This document shows, in pieces, positions 44,851 through 52,029 of a stretch of DNA of 52,029 nt (positions are counted from its first letter, which is position 1; every line of letters begins with the position of its first letter). The translations under genes and the position numbers were made by a program. This DNA is from Pedosphaera sp. Lineage in GTDB: Bacteria; Verrucomicrobiota; Verrucomicrobiia; Limisphaerales; F1-12-MAGs170. The DNA is taken from NCBI GenBank assembly GCA_009695275.1, contig SIBF01000007.1, forward strand, positions 1 to 52,029, read 5' to 3'. A model generated the notes under the pieces. It did not search any database, had not been told where the DNA came from, and worked only from the letters and a program-made list of their open reading frames with translations.

Positions 44851-45921
44851 ATGAAACCCAATGTCCTCTCTCTTCGGATGCTGCTGCCACTCACAACCGC
44901 CGCAATCATCTCATGCACACTTCTCCAGTCCAGGGCTGCCGACGTCCCCGTGCTCAAGAAATGGGAAAAGGGCAAGGGCTGGGGCTGGGTGTGGGGCACG
45001 AACGATGAAGTCGGCTCACTCAATGAAATGACCGACGCGTCACGGCTTGCCGCCCTGCGCGTCGTTAAACAAGGCAAGACCTACGATCTCGGCATCACCT
45101 ACGACCGCACTTCCTACAAATGGCCCGGGCATAGCCCCGGCGAGATCATGTCCTTCCGGACGCCAGAGGGAGTCAAGCGCCAGGGGGATCTTCCGCCGCT
45201 GCTGAATGACAACGTGCTGCAAACTACGTGGCACAGTTGCGCGTTGTTCATCAGCGACAACGTGGCCACGCAGATCGACGGCCTCGGCCACGTCACCGCC
45301 GGTGCCGACGACCATTGGTACAACGGTTTCAAAGAAAAAGATTGGGGCGGCAACTGGGGCATCCGCAAGTGCGACGCGACCACCATCCCGCCGATCATCG
45401 CACGCGGCGTGCTCATCGACGTCGCAGGCTACAAGAACGTCGAGACGCTCCCGGCGAACACAGTGATTACAGCAGAGGACTTGCAGTCCGCATTGCGCAG
45501 GCAGGGAACCGATTTGCGACCGGGCGATGTTGTTCTCATCCGCACGGGAACCCTCCGGCATTGGGGAAAAACGGGCAGTGACGAAAAGGGCCTGATGAAG
45601 GAGCACGATTCAGCAGGGATAAATCTCGAGGCCGCGAAATGGCTCGTCGAACAAAACGGAGCCATGCTGATCGGCAGCGACACCAGCGGACTTGAATATG
45701 GCCCGAAGCCCGAGGACACCGCCGCCTACCGCGCCAAATACGGCAGCTTCATTCCCGTCCACAATTATCTGCTCGTCGAGCAAGGGGTTCACATCGGCGA
45801 ATTCCACAGTCTCGAAGATCTCGCAAGGGATCGCGCCTACGAATTTTGCTATTTTTGCTCGGTCAACAAGATCCAAGGCACGGTCGCGGGCTTCACGCTG
45901 CGGCCTGTAGCCATGCGGTGA
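44851..45921 (+). CDS. Secreted cyclase-family protein (kynurenine formamidase-like fold)
   Basis: A 356-residue protein with a signal peptide (LTTAAIISCTLLQSRA before ADV; the internal Met at residue 10 could also be the start). The cyclase fold contains WGTNDEVGSLNEMTDASRLA, DLGITYDRTSYKWPGHSPGE, the metal-site region FISDNVATQIDGLGHVTAGA (the Asp and His of QIDGLGH match the second half of the HxGTHxDxPxH motif), VLIDVAGYKN, VLIRTG and SDTSGLEYGP. Enzymes of this family hydrolyse amides or act on polyketides. The variant motif with Gln is common in the longer secreted members. The function in this organism is unknown. Confidence 0.85.
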   Translation: MKPNVLSLRMLLPLTTAAIISCTLLQSRAADVPVLKKWEKGKGWGWVWGTNDEVGSLNEMTDASRLAALRVVKQGKTYDLGITYDRTSYKWPGHSPGEIMSFRTPEGVKRQGDLPPLLNDNVLQTTWHSCALFISDNVATQIDGLGHVTAGADDHWYNGFKEKDWGGNWGIRKCDATTIPPIIARGVLIDVAGYKNVETLPANTVITAEDLQSALRRQGTDLRPGDVVLIRTGTLRHWGKTGSDEKGLMKEHDSAGINLEAAKWLVEQNGAMLIGSDTSGLEYGPKPEDTAAYRAKYGSFIPVHNYLLVEQGVHIGEFHSLEDLARDRAYEFCYFCSVNKIQGTVAGFTLRPVAMR

Positions 45922-46650
45922 ACCACGGGGGAACGTTTACCACCAGTTCCAAAGTGCCAGGTGGGTTACACCCCTCTTATTGAACGGCGCCGTGCGCACC
46001 GTCTGTTAGAACCATCAGTCGTTGAGTCAATGGGTGCTGTAAGAACCACCTCGATACAGAGAAGAATTTGGAGTGCCGTGGCAAAGCGCCCGCTCCTTAT
46101 ATGCATTTTGCGTCATTCGAGGACAATCCCAAAGGGATTGCGCCTCAAAGCCCAGGGTTGCGAGCTTGCGAGCTACCCTGGGTGGCGCGAACCCGCGCCC
46201 GCCAACCCCAACGGGGTTGCGGCGGTGCGGTCACAATCCAGGATGCAACCCCGTTGGGGTTGAGGTCCATTCTCCGATGGGTTCCCAGGGTAGCTCGTTC
46301 CTCGCAACCCTGGGCTTGGAGACGGAATCCCGTCGGGATTCACTGTTTGTCCTGCAATCCGGAAATGCGTATAAGGAGCAGGGCACAGCGCAGCGACGAC
46401 ACCGCTTTCCCACTGCAACTGACGTCCTCTCCATTTCAGAAGCGCCGTCGCACGATGAAACTGAAGGACGAGACGGTCCCTTTAGCGACCAACTGCGCTC
46501 TACCGGCGCACTCCAAAATGCGAATGAACTTCCGCAACGATTGTTAAACTGTTCCCTCTCACTTTCGCGGTGCGCGGAAGGCTGGGCACCCTGCCTGGAA
46601 GTTCAGAATCAGAGATGGCGGAGAGTCCGCCGCCACCGCTATCGAAACGC
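45922..46650. other. Gene-free stretch of about 730 bases holding the compound palindrome
   Basis: No believable gene. Open frames of about 100-200 codons occur in several phases over 45961-46693, but they run through the palindrome at 46093-46378, which keeps long GC-rich frames open by chance. The remaining parts show no recognisable product. The stretch ends at the terminator of the minus-strand gene. Confidence 0.55.
46093..46378. repeat. Compound palindromic element, 286 bp
   Basis: The outer arms pair: CTCCTTATATGCATTT at 46093-46108 matches AAATGCGTATAAGGAG at 46363-46378 with one mismatch. Inside, the order of small hairpins is mirrored. AATCCC...GGGATT (about 46125) pairs with its counterpart near 46326. 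CCCAGGGTTGCGAG...CTACCCTGGG (46151-46182) pairs with CCCAGGGTAGC...GCAACCCTGGG (46284-46314). Two AACCCC...GGGGTT hairpins sit on either side of the centre (46204 and 46246). The whole is a large inverted repeat made of nested palindromes. No coding capacity is seen. This pattern fits a non-autonomous mobile element or a REP-type unit. Confidence 0.7.
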
Positions 46651-46681
46651 AAAAAGAGCGCGGACGAAATCATCCGCGCTC
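46651..46681 (-). terminator. Intrinsic terminator of the LamG protein gene
   Basis: Read on the minus strand, GAGCGCGGA (46681-46673) pairs perfectly with TCCGCGCTC (46664-46656), loop TGATTTCG, followed by TTTTT (46655-46651). The 9-bp stem lies about 35 bases after the stop codon of the giant protein at 46716. Confidence 0.85.
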
Positions 46682-46715
46682 TTCGAGTTTTGACTGTCTT
46701 GTTTTCCGCCCGGTC

Positions 46716-49700
46716 CTATTGGCCGGTGATACGGAAGAAGCCTGCGATGCCGGTTGCTGGCACGGAAGCGGTACGCTCATTGACCGTGGACACATCTGCC
46801 CAGGTTCCGCTGCCGATATCGTCACGGCGTTGTACTTTGAACGGCCCCTGGCCACCAGTCCATGTCAGGACCAGGTTGGCATCAACGATCTTCACAGTGG
46901 CGATCGTCGGTTTCTCACCACCCACCACTGCTGAGCCGAATTTGAAGAACCGCGAGGCAACCACTGATGGATCGCCCGTACCCTGATTCTTGCTCTCCCA
47001 TATAACCGCGGCCACACCACCACGCATTGCGACACGAGGATCGGTGGCGTCTGCGGTGGCTTTGCCTGGCACCTCGGTCTCGCTGACAAGGAAGACATCG
47101 GTCAGCGGTTTGCCTGTCGGATCCAGCAGCCGTCCGTAGATCAAGCTGACCGAACCATCGGCGGTTGCTTTAGCCGGGAAAACGGCCAGAACATTACCCG
47201 CTGCGTCGATGGCTGCATCCACGCGTCCGATCGATGCGATGTCGGCGCCTTCCGCCGCATTTCGCGTGTAGCGAAGTTTCCCATCCGCGCCGATGACAGT
47301 GACCTGGGCTATGGCGCCGCTCGAGCTGATGGCGACATAAGCGTCATTGCCATTGCCGTGGAAACCTGCGCCATCGCCGCGTCCGCCCGCCCCAGCAGCT
47401 TCCGCTCCCGCTCCCGCGAGTGTCGCCAGGTCGATGTTACCCGTGATCGGCTTGCCCGTGTTGTCGAACAGCCGGACGGTTCCCGCATTGCTGGAGGAAG
47501 CAAAGCGCACCGCGAAACCACTCTTGGTCACGCCGACGCCATGCCAGATTTCCGCCTTCTCAGCCACTTCGCTGACTTTGTCCTCGGCGGTGATTTCCTT
47601 GCCCGTTGAATCGACGATTCGATAAATCGCGTGGTTCTGTGCCTCTGCACCTTTGTAAACGTCCATCAAGTCGGCCTTCTGCCGGCTTTCTCCCACTATG
47701 ACGACGTTTCCATTGCTCAGATAATCCCAGTCGCCAATGCGAATGTCGCCATCACGGTCGGCATAGGCATCTGTCACGCCAGCCAACACGTTCACCGGGG
47801 AGCCGTCGTTGTTGAGCAATTGGACTGCCGGGAAATCTCCACCTTCGCCGTTGGCCTGGAGATTGACAGGCCCCAGTTCTGGAATTTCCAACCCCAGCGA
47901 GTAAGCCGTGCCGCCCATGCCGATGCCGTCGCCGAAGAGGTTGGCTTTGATCTTCGGGCCCCAGGCGTTGTTGCCAGCCACGGGAGATTTATCCGCGCGG
48001 AAATAAGCGAGGAACTTCGAGGTGAGCGTATCAGCCCCCTGCGTTGTCTTGAACGTGACCTCCTTGGTCAAACCTTTGCCGGTGGAATCGAAGAGAGTCC
48101 AGACAGCTTCCTGGTCTTTCAACCCGTCACCGTCGTCTTCCCAGCCCACGAGGACGTTGCCATTGGCGGCAACGGCAACTCCCATGCTCTCGGTCTTGCC
48201 GTTATTGATGGTGTCCGGCGTGTTGATGTAGAAGGTCGCCGACGCGGGGGTGAGCGTGCCCCCTTGCGGCGGAGTGACCGGAGGCGCTACCAGCGGTTGG
48301 TTGGCTTTGCCTAGATCGAAGGCCTGTTTCACATCGGTCGCGCTGAGGGCGCGATCGTATATGGCGACTTCATCCGCGGCACCTTTCCAGCGCTCCTGAG
48401 TGCCCTGACCACCGAGGTATAATGGTTGCGCATTCTTCGGGCCACCAGTGATCTTACCAGCCTTGGCTTCGACACCATCGCGATAGTAGGTCAGCGCGGT
48501 GCCTTTCTTCACCACAACATGGTGCGTCCACTTGCCAACAACGAAGTCCGTGTAGTCCACATTCTGTCCGGCGGCGTTGAAGTGCCACTCGAAGTTCGAG
48601 GGAGTGAACTTGATGAACTCGCGCGGCGAGAAGTCCGCTCCTTTTGAGTTGTAGCGGTTGCCAAAGACGGTGTTGTTGTTGGCTGCGGCGGCAGTTCCGG
48701 TTTCGTCCGATTTGAGCCAGAGCGACCACGTGAAATCATTGGCCGTGGTCATGGGAGGAATAAGCTCGCCGAAGCTGATCACGCTGGTGCCGGTCGATTT
48801 GTAAACCGCTCCGCGTTCCGCGTCCGTCACCCAAGTCCCCGTCGGGCTATTGATGATCGCACCGTTGTGTCCTTTGCCGCTGGAGTCGGGAACCACCGTG
48901 CCGGTCGTTTCGTTCATGGGCCAGTATCCAACGAGGCCCGTGGCGACGTCTGCAGGGCCATCGATAATAACCGCAGGTGTTGGATCCTCGGCCGGTGCTG
49001 GATGCGAGATGACCACGTAAACGGTGGTCTTGGCCGTAGTATCCGGTCCGAGATCAGGCTTGTTCTGGCTATTGAGCGTGCCTTTGCCCGCGATGAGGAT
49101 TTGCTTGGTCGTAACCGCAACTGACGGGCCTCTGGCGGTAATCCCCGTCTTGGAGTTGTTCTTGAACGGAAAGAAACCCGGCGTCAGCGCCGTGAATTTC
49201 TTGGCTGCCGCATCATAACCAATCACCCGCGCCATCATCTGGAACTGTTCGTAATCGGTCGGCTTGCCTTCATACGCCACGGTCACGCGGTTGAGCGCGT
49301 CCACTGCGAGGTTCACCCGGTCCGAGTCTCCATCGATGTCGCCCACCTTGATCGAGGCGGTGAATTTCTGATCGCGGGAATCGAACGCTGCAAGATACGG
49401 AACCTTGATCGGTGAACCGTCGTCCTTGGTGTCCGTCACGGTGCCCGCGAGATAAACGAACGGGGAGTTGATGTGACCGGCGAGTCGCGTTCCATCGCCC
49501 CGACCACGGTCAAAACCAATGGTGGAATCCGCCGGATCCACCTGGCCCTTGGGATTCCCTGCGTTATCAAAGAAGTAGATGATTCCGGCAACGCGCACGG
49601 CAAAACCGCCTTTGTAAGCCGCTAGGTTCGCCCAGAGATCGCCGTTCGCCACCGCGAAGGTTTCCTTCACAACCGATCCGTTAGGAGCAATGACCGTGGC

Positions 49701-51716
49701 AACCGCCGCATTTCCGTCCGGGTTGCGCACCTTTGAACGATCTTCGACAGCGGCAACGAAATTACCGTTGTCCAACGCCATGATGTCACCGCCGAAGCGT
49801 GTGGTCTGATCCGAAGGCGTCTGCCCCGTGGTCAAGCGTCCATTGGCAACGTCGATTGCTTTGCTCACCGAAGTCTGGCTTGTGCCATCGAACTTGAAGA
49901 TCTGGACAGTTCCATAACGGCTTTCCACGCCATCGTCTCTCGTGCGGTTGTAGCCCAGGGTCCAACGAGCATCCGAGCCGAAAGCAGCGACGGTGTGTGG
50001 TGAAGCCTCACCGCCACTGATGATGTTTACCGCACCGGGGCGTTTATCACCAGCGACACGGCCCGGGTTTCCGTTCTGGCGTGAAGCATTGATCTTTCCA
50101 GTGAATGGCTTTCCATCGTCCGAGAAGAAGACTTCGCCAAATTTGGCGGCACCGCCCGCAGCGGGTTGGAAGGCCAGGGAGAACCGTTGACTGTCGGTGG
50201 AACCGTCAGCGAACGTATTGGCTTCAATCAGGAACGTGCTGTTGCCGAGCACGCTTGCATGCGGTTCCCAGTTGTCCAGGTTTTCGTTGGCAGTTTTGAA
50301 CAGGATCGTATCAGAAACGATGTGGGTGAGCTTGACTGATTCGACTCCCCCAAGCGCCGGGGCCGGCGGCGTGACGACCAGCGGGCCGGAATGAATACGG
50401 ATGTTGTCGAAACCCACGATCTCGTTGAAGAAGGTGGAAATCGCTTCGATGCGCACCACCAGGTCCGTCGCACCGTCGGATATCTTGAATTCCACATCGC
50501 GGAACACGGCGGCGAGGCGGTTGTTCCCGGCAGGATCGGTGAAGAATTTATCGTTGGCGGTGGGGGGCGTGAAATTCACGATCTGGGTGAACTCAGCCGG
50601 GCCGGCACCGTCCGGATCAATCATGACGCGGAGGAAGTCCGAGTTCTCAAAGTCGATGTCCGTGGCCGCCAGCGCTATGGTCACGCGCACGTCCTTCTTG
50701 CCGGAAACACTCACCGCTTTGAGCGTGAGCTGCCGGGGATCATCCGCTGTGTTGCAGCAGTCCGGCGTGACCGTCGGTTCGTTCATGTCGGCTCCGGCCC
50801 AAAAACCTGCACCTTCAAATCCTTTGAAAGGGCCGCCGAGCAAGCCGTCAGCCTTTTCCACCACAATCAACAGGGGCCGTGTTTCCTCCAGATTGGTGTC
50901 CGGATTCAAAAACTTGTAGGTGGCGATGACTTTTGCCTTTTCCGGGAGCGTCGATCCCAGCGTGTCCAATCCCACCGCTTCGGTGACGAACTGGAATGTT
51001 TTGGGCAGGCCCGCCGCAATCGGATGCGCCGCGTCGGCGATGGTGATCGTGCCAGGGTCAAAGGACGAGTTCGACGCGCCAATACTGGTCAGCAGTTCGT
51101 CATCGTGGTTGGAGGCGTTGAAGGAGAGCATCGGCGCGCCATAACGCGTGAACCGGGTCGGGGTGATGCCACCGCTGGTGGAAATCGCCAGTGCCACCGT
51201 GGCCGCATCTGGCAAAGCCGCCGCCGTGTCGTCATCCGCCACCGTGTACCCAGCCGCCGTCATGCGCGCGGAAAGCAGCAGATCGCCTTCTCCTGCAGCC
51301 GAGGGCGACATGACAACCTTGCCCTTCTTGTCGCCAGTGAGCCATTTGATCGTGTTATCGATCAGCTTCAAACCATCGGGAGTCAATAGCGCCTCCGGAA
51401 CGGCGCTCTGGAACGTGAGAGCGGCCCGGCGGCCAGCGGCGGGGACAACCACACCGACGACTTCACCAGCCTTGGTGACATCAGAGCTGTGCGTCCAGTA
51501 CGAGGGCTCCTGATTGCCTTCGATCGAGAGCAGGACCAACCCCCGCCCTCGCGTCGTGTAACGCGTCCCGTCACCGTCCGTGTTAAAATCTTCCGTGTAG
51601 ATCAACTGCCCGGACACGGTTTGCGCCATGAAAATGGCCGCCGCGCCGAGAGCCGCCACCGACCACAGTCGTCTGCGAAATCGTAAACGTTGCTGATTAC
51701 TTGCCATTGTATTCAT
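46716..51716 (-). CDS. Giant secreted LamG-domain protein
   Basis: A 1666-residue exported protein. The signal peptide is WSVAALGAAAIFMAQTVSG before QLI. Residues about 925-1140 form a LamG (concanavalin-like) domain: GLVGYWPMNETTGTVVPDSS, FTWSLWLKSDETG, KWTHHVVVKKGTALTYYRDG and AADEVAIYDRALSATDVKQA. Both flanks are beta-rich regions with repeated RFGGDIMALDNGNFVAAVED-type strands, which suggests propeller-like or adhesive modules. The last 65 residues contain LVLTWTGGQGPFKVQRRDDI and GFFRITGQ, a module shared with the CHRD protein at 19592. It probably works at the cell surface in binding polymers; the ligand is unknown. The gene ends in a good intrinsic terminator. Start ATG 51716, with ATG 51707 also possible. 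Confidence 0.87.
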   Translation of the reverse strand: MNTMASNQQRLRFRRRLWSVAALGAAAIFMAQTVSGQLIYTEDFNTDGDGTRYTTRGRGLVLLSIEGNQEPSYWTHSSDVTKAGEVVGVVVPAAGRRAALTFQSAVPEALLTPDGLKLIDNTIKWLTGDKKGKVVMSPSAAGEGDLLLSARMTAAGYTVADDDTAAALPDAATVALAISTSGGITPTRFTRYGAPMLSFNASNHDDELLTSIGASNSSFDPGTITIADAAHPIAAGLPKTFQFVTEAVGLDTLGSTLPEKAKVIATYKFLNPDTNLEETRPLLIVVEKADGLLGGPFKGFEGAGFWAGADMNEPTVTPDCCNTADDPRQLTLKAVSVSGKKDVRVTIALAATDIDFENSDFLRVMIDPDGAGPAEFTQIVNFTPPTANDKFFTDPAGNNRLAAVFRDVEFKISDGATDLVVRIEAISTFFNEIVGFDNIRIHSGPLVVTPPAPALGGVESVKLTHIVSDTILFKTANENLDNWEPHASVLGNSTFLIEANTFADGSTDSQRFSLAFQPAAGGAAKFGEVFFSDDGKPFTGKINASRQNGNPGRVAGDKRPGAVNIISGGEASPHTVAAFGSDARWTLGYNRTRDDGVESRYGTVQIFKFDGTSQTSVSKAIDVANGRLTTGQTPSDQTTRFGGDIMALDNGNFVAAVEDRSKVRNPDGNAAVATVIAPNGSVVKETFAVANGDLWANLAAYKGGFAVRVAGIIYFFDNAGNPKGQVDPADSTIGFDRGRGDGTRLAGHINSPFVYLAGTVTDTKDDGSPIKVPYLAAFDSRDQKFTASIKVGDIDGDSDRVNLAVDALNRVTVAYEGKPTDYEQFQMMARVIGYDAAAKKFTALTPGFFPFKNNSKTGITARGPSVAVTTKQILIAGKGTLNSQNKPDLGPDTTAKTTVYVVISHPAPAEDPTPAVIIDGPADVATGLVGYWPMNETTGTVVPDSSGKGHNGAIINSPTGTWVTDAERGAVYKSTGTSVISFGELIPPMTTANDFTWSLWLKSDETGTAAAANNNTVFGNRYNSKGADFSPREFIKFTPSNFEWHFNAAGQNVDYTDFVVGKWTHHVVVKKGTALTYYRDGVEAKAGKITGGPKNAQPLYLGGQGTQERWKGAADEVAIYDRALSATDVKQAFDLGKANQPLVAPPVTPPQGGTLTPASATFYINTPDTINNGKTESMGVAVAANGNVLVGWEDDGDGLKDQEAVWTLFDSTGKGLTKEVTFKTTQGADTLTSKFLAYFRADKSPVAGNNAWGPKIKANLFGDGIGMGGTAYSLGLEIPELGPVNLQANGEGGDFPAVQLLNNDGSPVNVLAGVTDAYADRDGDIRIGDWDYLSNGNVVIVGESRQKADLMDVYKGAEAQNHAIYRIVDSTGKEITAEDKVSEVAEKAEIWHGVGVTKSGFAVRFASSSNAGTVRLFDNTGKPITGNIDLATLAGAGAEAAGAGGRGDGAGFHGNGNDAYVAISSSGAIAQVTVIGADGKLRYTRNAAEGADIASIGRVDAAIDAAGNVLAVFPAKATADGSVSLIYGRLLDPTGKPLTDVFLVSETEVPGKATADATDPRVAMRGGVAAVIWESKNQGTGDPSVVASRFFKFGSAVVGGEKPTIATVKIVDANLVLTWTGGQGPFKVQRRDDIGSGTWADVSTVNERTASVPATGIAGFFRITGQ

Positions 51717-52029
51717 ATTATTACGTTCTTGATCTGAGTTGATATTGTTAAGGTTGCTTAAGATCTTTCAAGACGCGGGCAGGCCACGCGATCTGCCGAA
51801 GTCCTGATCAATTGGGTCGCAGTAAATAAACGCGGACCCCATTCCCTTGGCAAGCTTGTTCTGTCTGAATCAGTTTTTTTCCCACGGCATTTCGCCGGGC
51901 TTGGGGATGTGAGTGCGGCGGCGTGAGTTGAAGATTTTCCTAGACACAAGGTGTCTAAAGCCCCACCTTTGAATGGGATGAAATCTCCCACGAATGCTTC
52001 TGTTGGCCCTTCGGCGCCACGACTTACCA
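51717..52029. other. Gene-free right edge with a small hairpin
   Basis: About 310 bases upstream of the LamG gene. A perfect 7-bp hairpin (TAGACAC at 51941-51947, loop AAG, GTGTCTA at 51951-51957) is present. The minus-strand ORF at 51758-51991 is not convincing. The promoter of the LamG gene should lie here, but I cannot point to clear -35/-10 boxes. Confidence 0.4.

Noticed and set aside
46073-46693. Plus-strand frame of about 200 codons in the gap after the cyclase gene
   Set aside because: It runs through the compound palindrome and has low-quality composition at both ends; more likely open by chance.
1-52029. CRISPR array, tRNA, rRNA or prophage
   Set aside because: No regularly spaced repeats, no cloverleaf or rRNA-like sequence, and no phage structural genes were noticed. 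A covariance search for tRNA would be needed to exclude one fully.

Overview
The window looks like chromosomal DNA of a GC-rich, diderm, LPS-making bacterium, most likely a member of Verrucomicrobiota (Pedosphaera/Limisphaera-like). This rests on a Kdo/LPS-export cluster (KdsA, KdsC, LptA-like, LptB), a prepilin of the type abundant in Verrucomicrobiota and Planctomycetota ([19 protein letters not shown] followed by a late H-X9-[D/S]G motif), an OPA-type MFS transporter, very large secreted repeat proteins, a giant multi-PAS hybrid kinase, and several palindromic intergenic elements. No rRNA, tRNA, CRISPR array or complete insertion sequence was seen. The phylum call is inference from gene style, not a phylogeny.

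Layout. 1-4.6 kb: the tail of a possible transposase, ubiE/menG, then a minus-strand operon of envelope lipoproteins (glycine-zipper protein, LpoB-like, COG3014-like, YcfL-like) ending in a frameshifted relic. 4.7-10.4 kb: kdsA, kdsC, an unusually long LptA-like protein, lptB and a YihY/BrkB membrane protein, forming a plus-strand envelope-biogenesis block. 10.7-13.7 kb: acylphosphatase, metallophosphoesterase, a gene-free stretch with a long inverted repeat, and an MFS transporter. 13.7-17.8 kb: a secreted beta-propeller/phosphoesterase and, divergently, a LuxR-type regulator with a degenerate receiver. 17.8-25.5 kb: a short palindromic element, a prepilin, a lipoprotein, a 1687-residue secreted repeat protein with a CHRD domain, and a Sel1-repeat protein. 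25.8-30.4 kb: a secreted phosphodiesterase-like protein, PhnW and RecG (RecG with an extra segment). 30.8-37.2 kb: a 1682-residue hybrid kinase convergent with a receiver-kinase protein. 37.4-38.4 kb: transaldolase. 38.4-43.7 kb: a minus-strand operon of a small ORF, a PQQ-type propeller, rhaM, lutA, lutB, a four-helix-bundle gene and lutC. 43.7-45.9 kb: a Gfo/Idh/MocA oxidoreductase and a secreted cyclase. 46-52 kb: a compound palindromic element and a 1666-residue secreted LamG protein.

How the genes fit together. Two coherent functional groups stand out. The first is outer-envelope construction: Kdo synthesis, LPS export, and lipoprotein activators of peptidoglycan synthases. The second is breakdown of methylpentose-derived carbon: RhaM and LutABC, with transaldolase nearby, would carry L-rhamnose through L-lactaldehyde and L-lactate to pyruvate. 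Around them lie genes typical of a polymer-degrading, surface-active lifestyle.

The best candidate for something undescribed is a roughly 700 bp unit at 39083-39786. It carries a four-helix-bundle gene bounded by TTCCAAGTTCCAA-type direct and inverted repeats and sits exactly between lutB and lutC. Three further palindromic elements (11937-12101, 17785-17917, 46093-46378) and an extra segment inside RecG suggest a genome with many short structured insertions.
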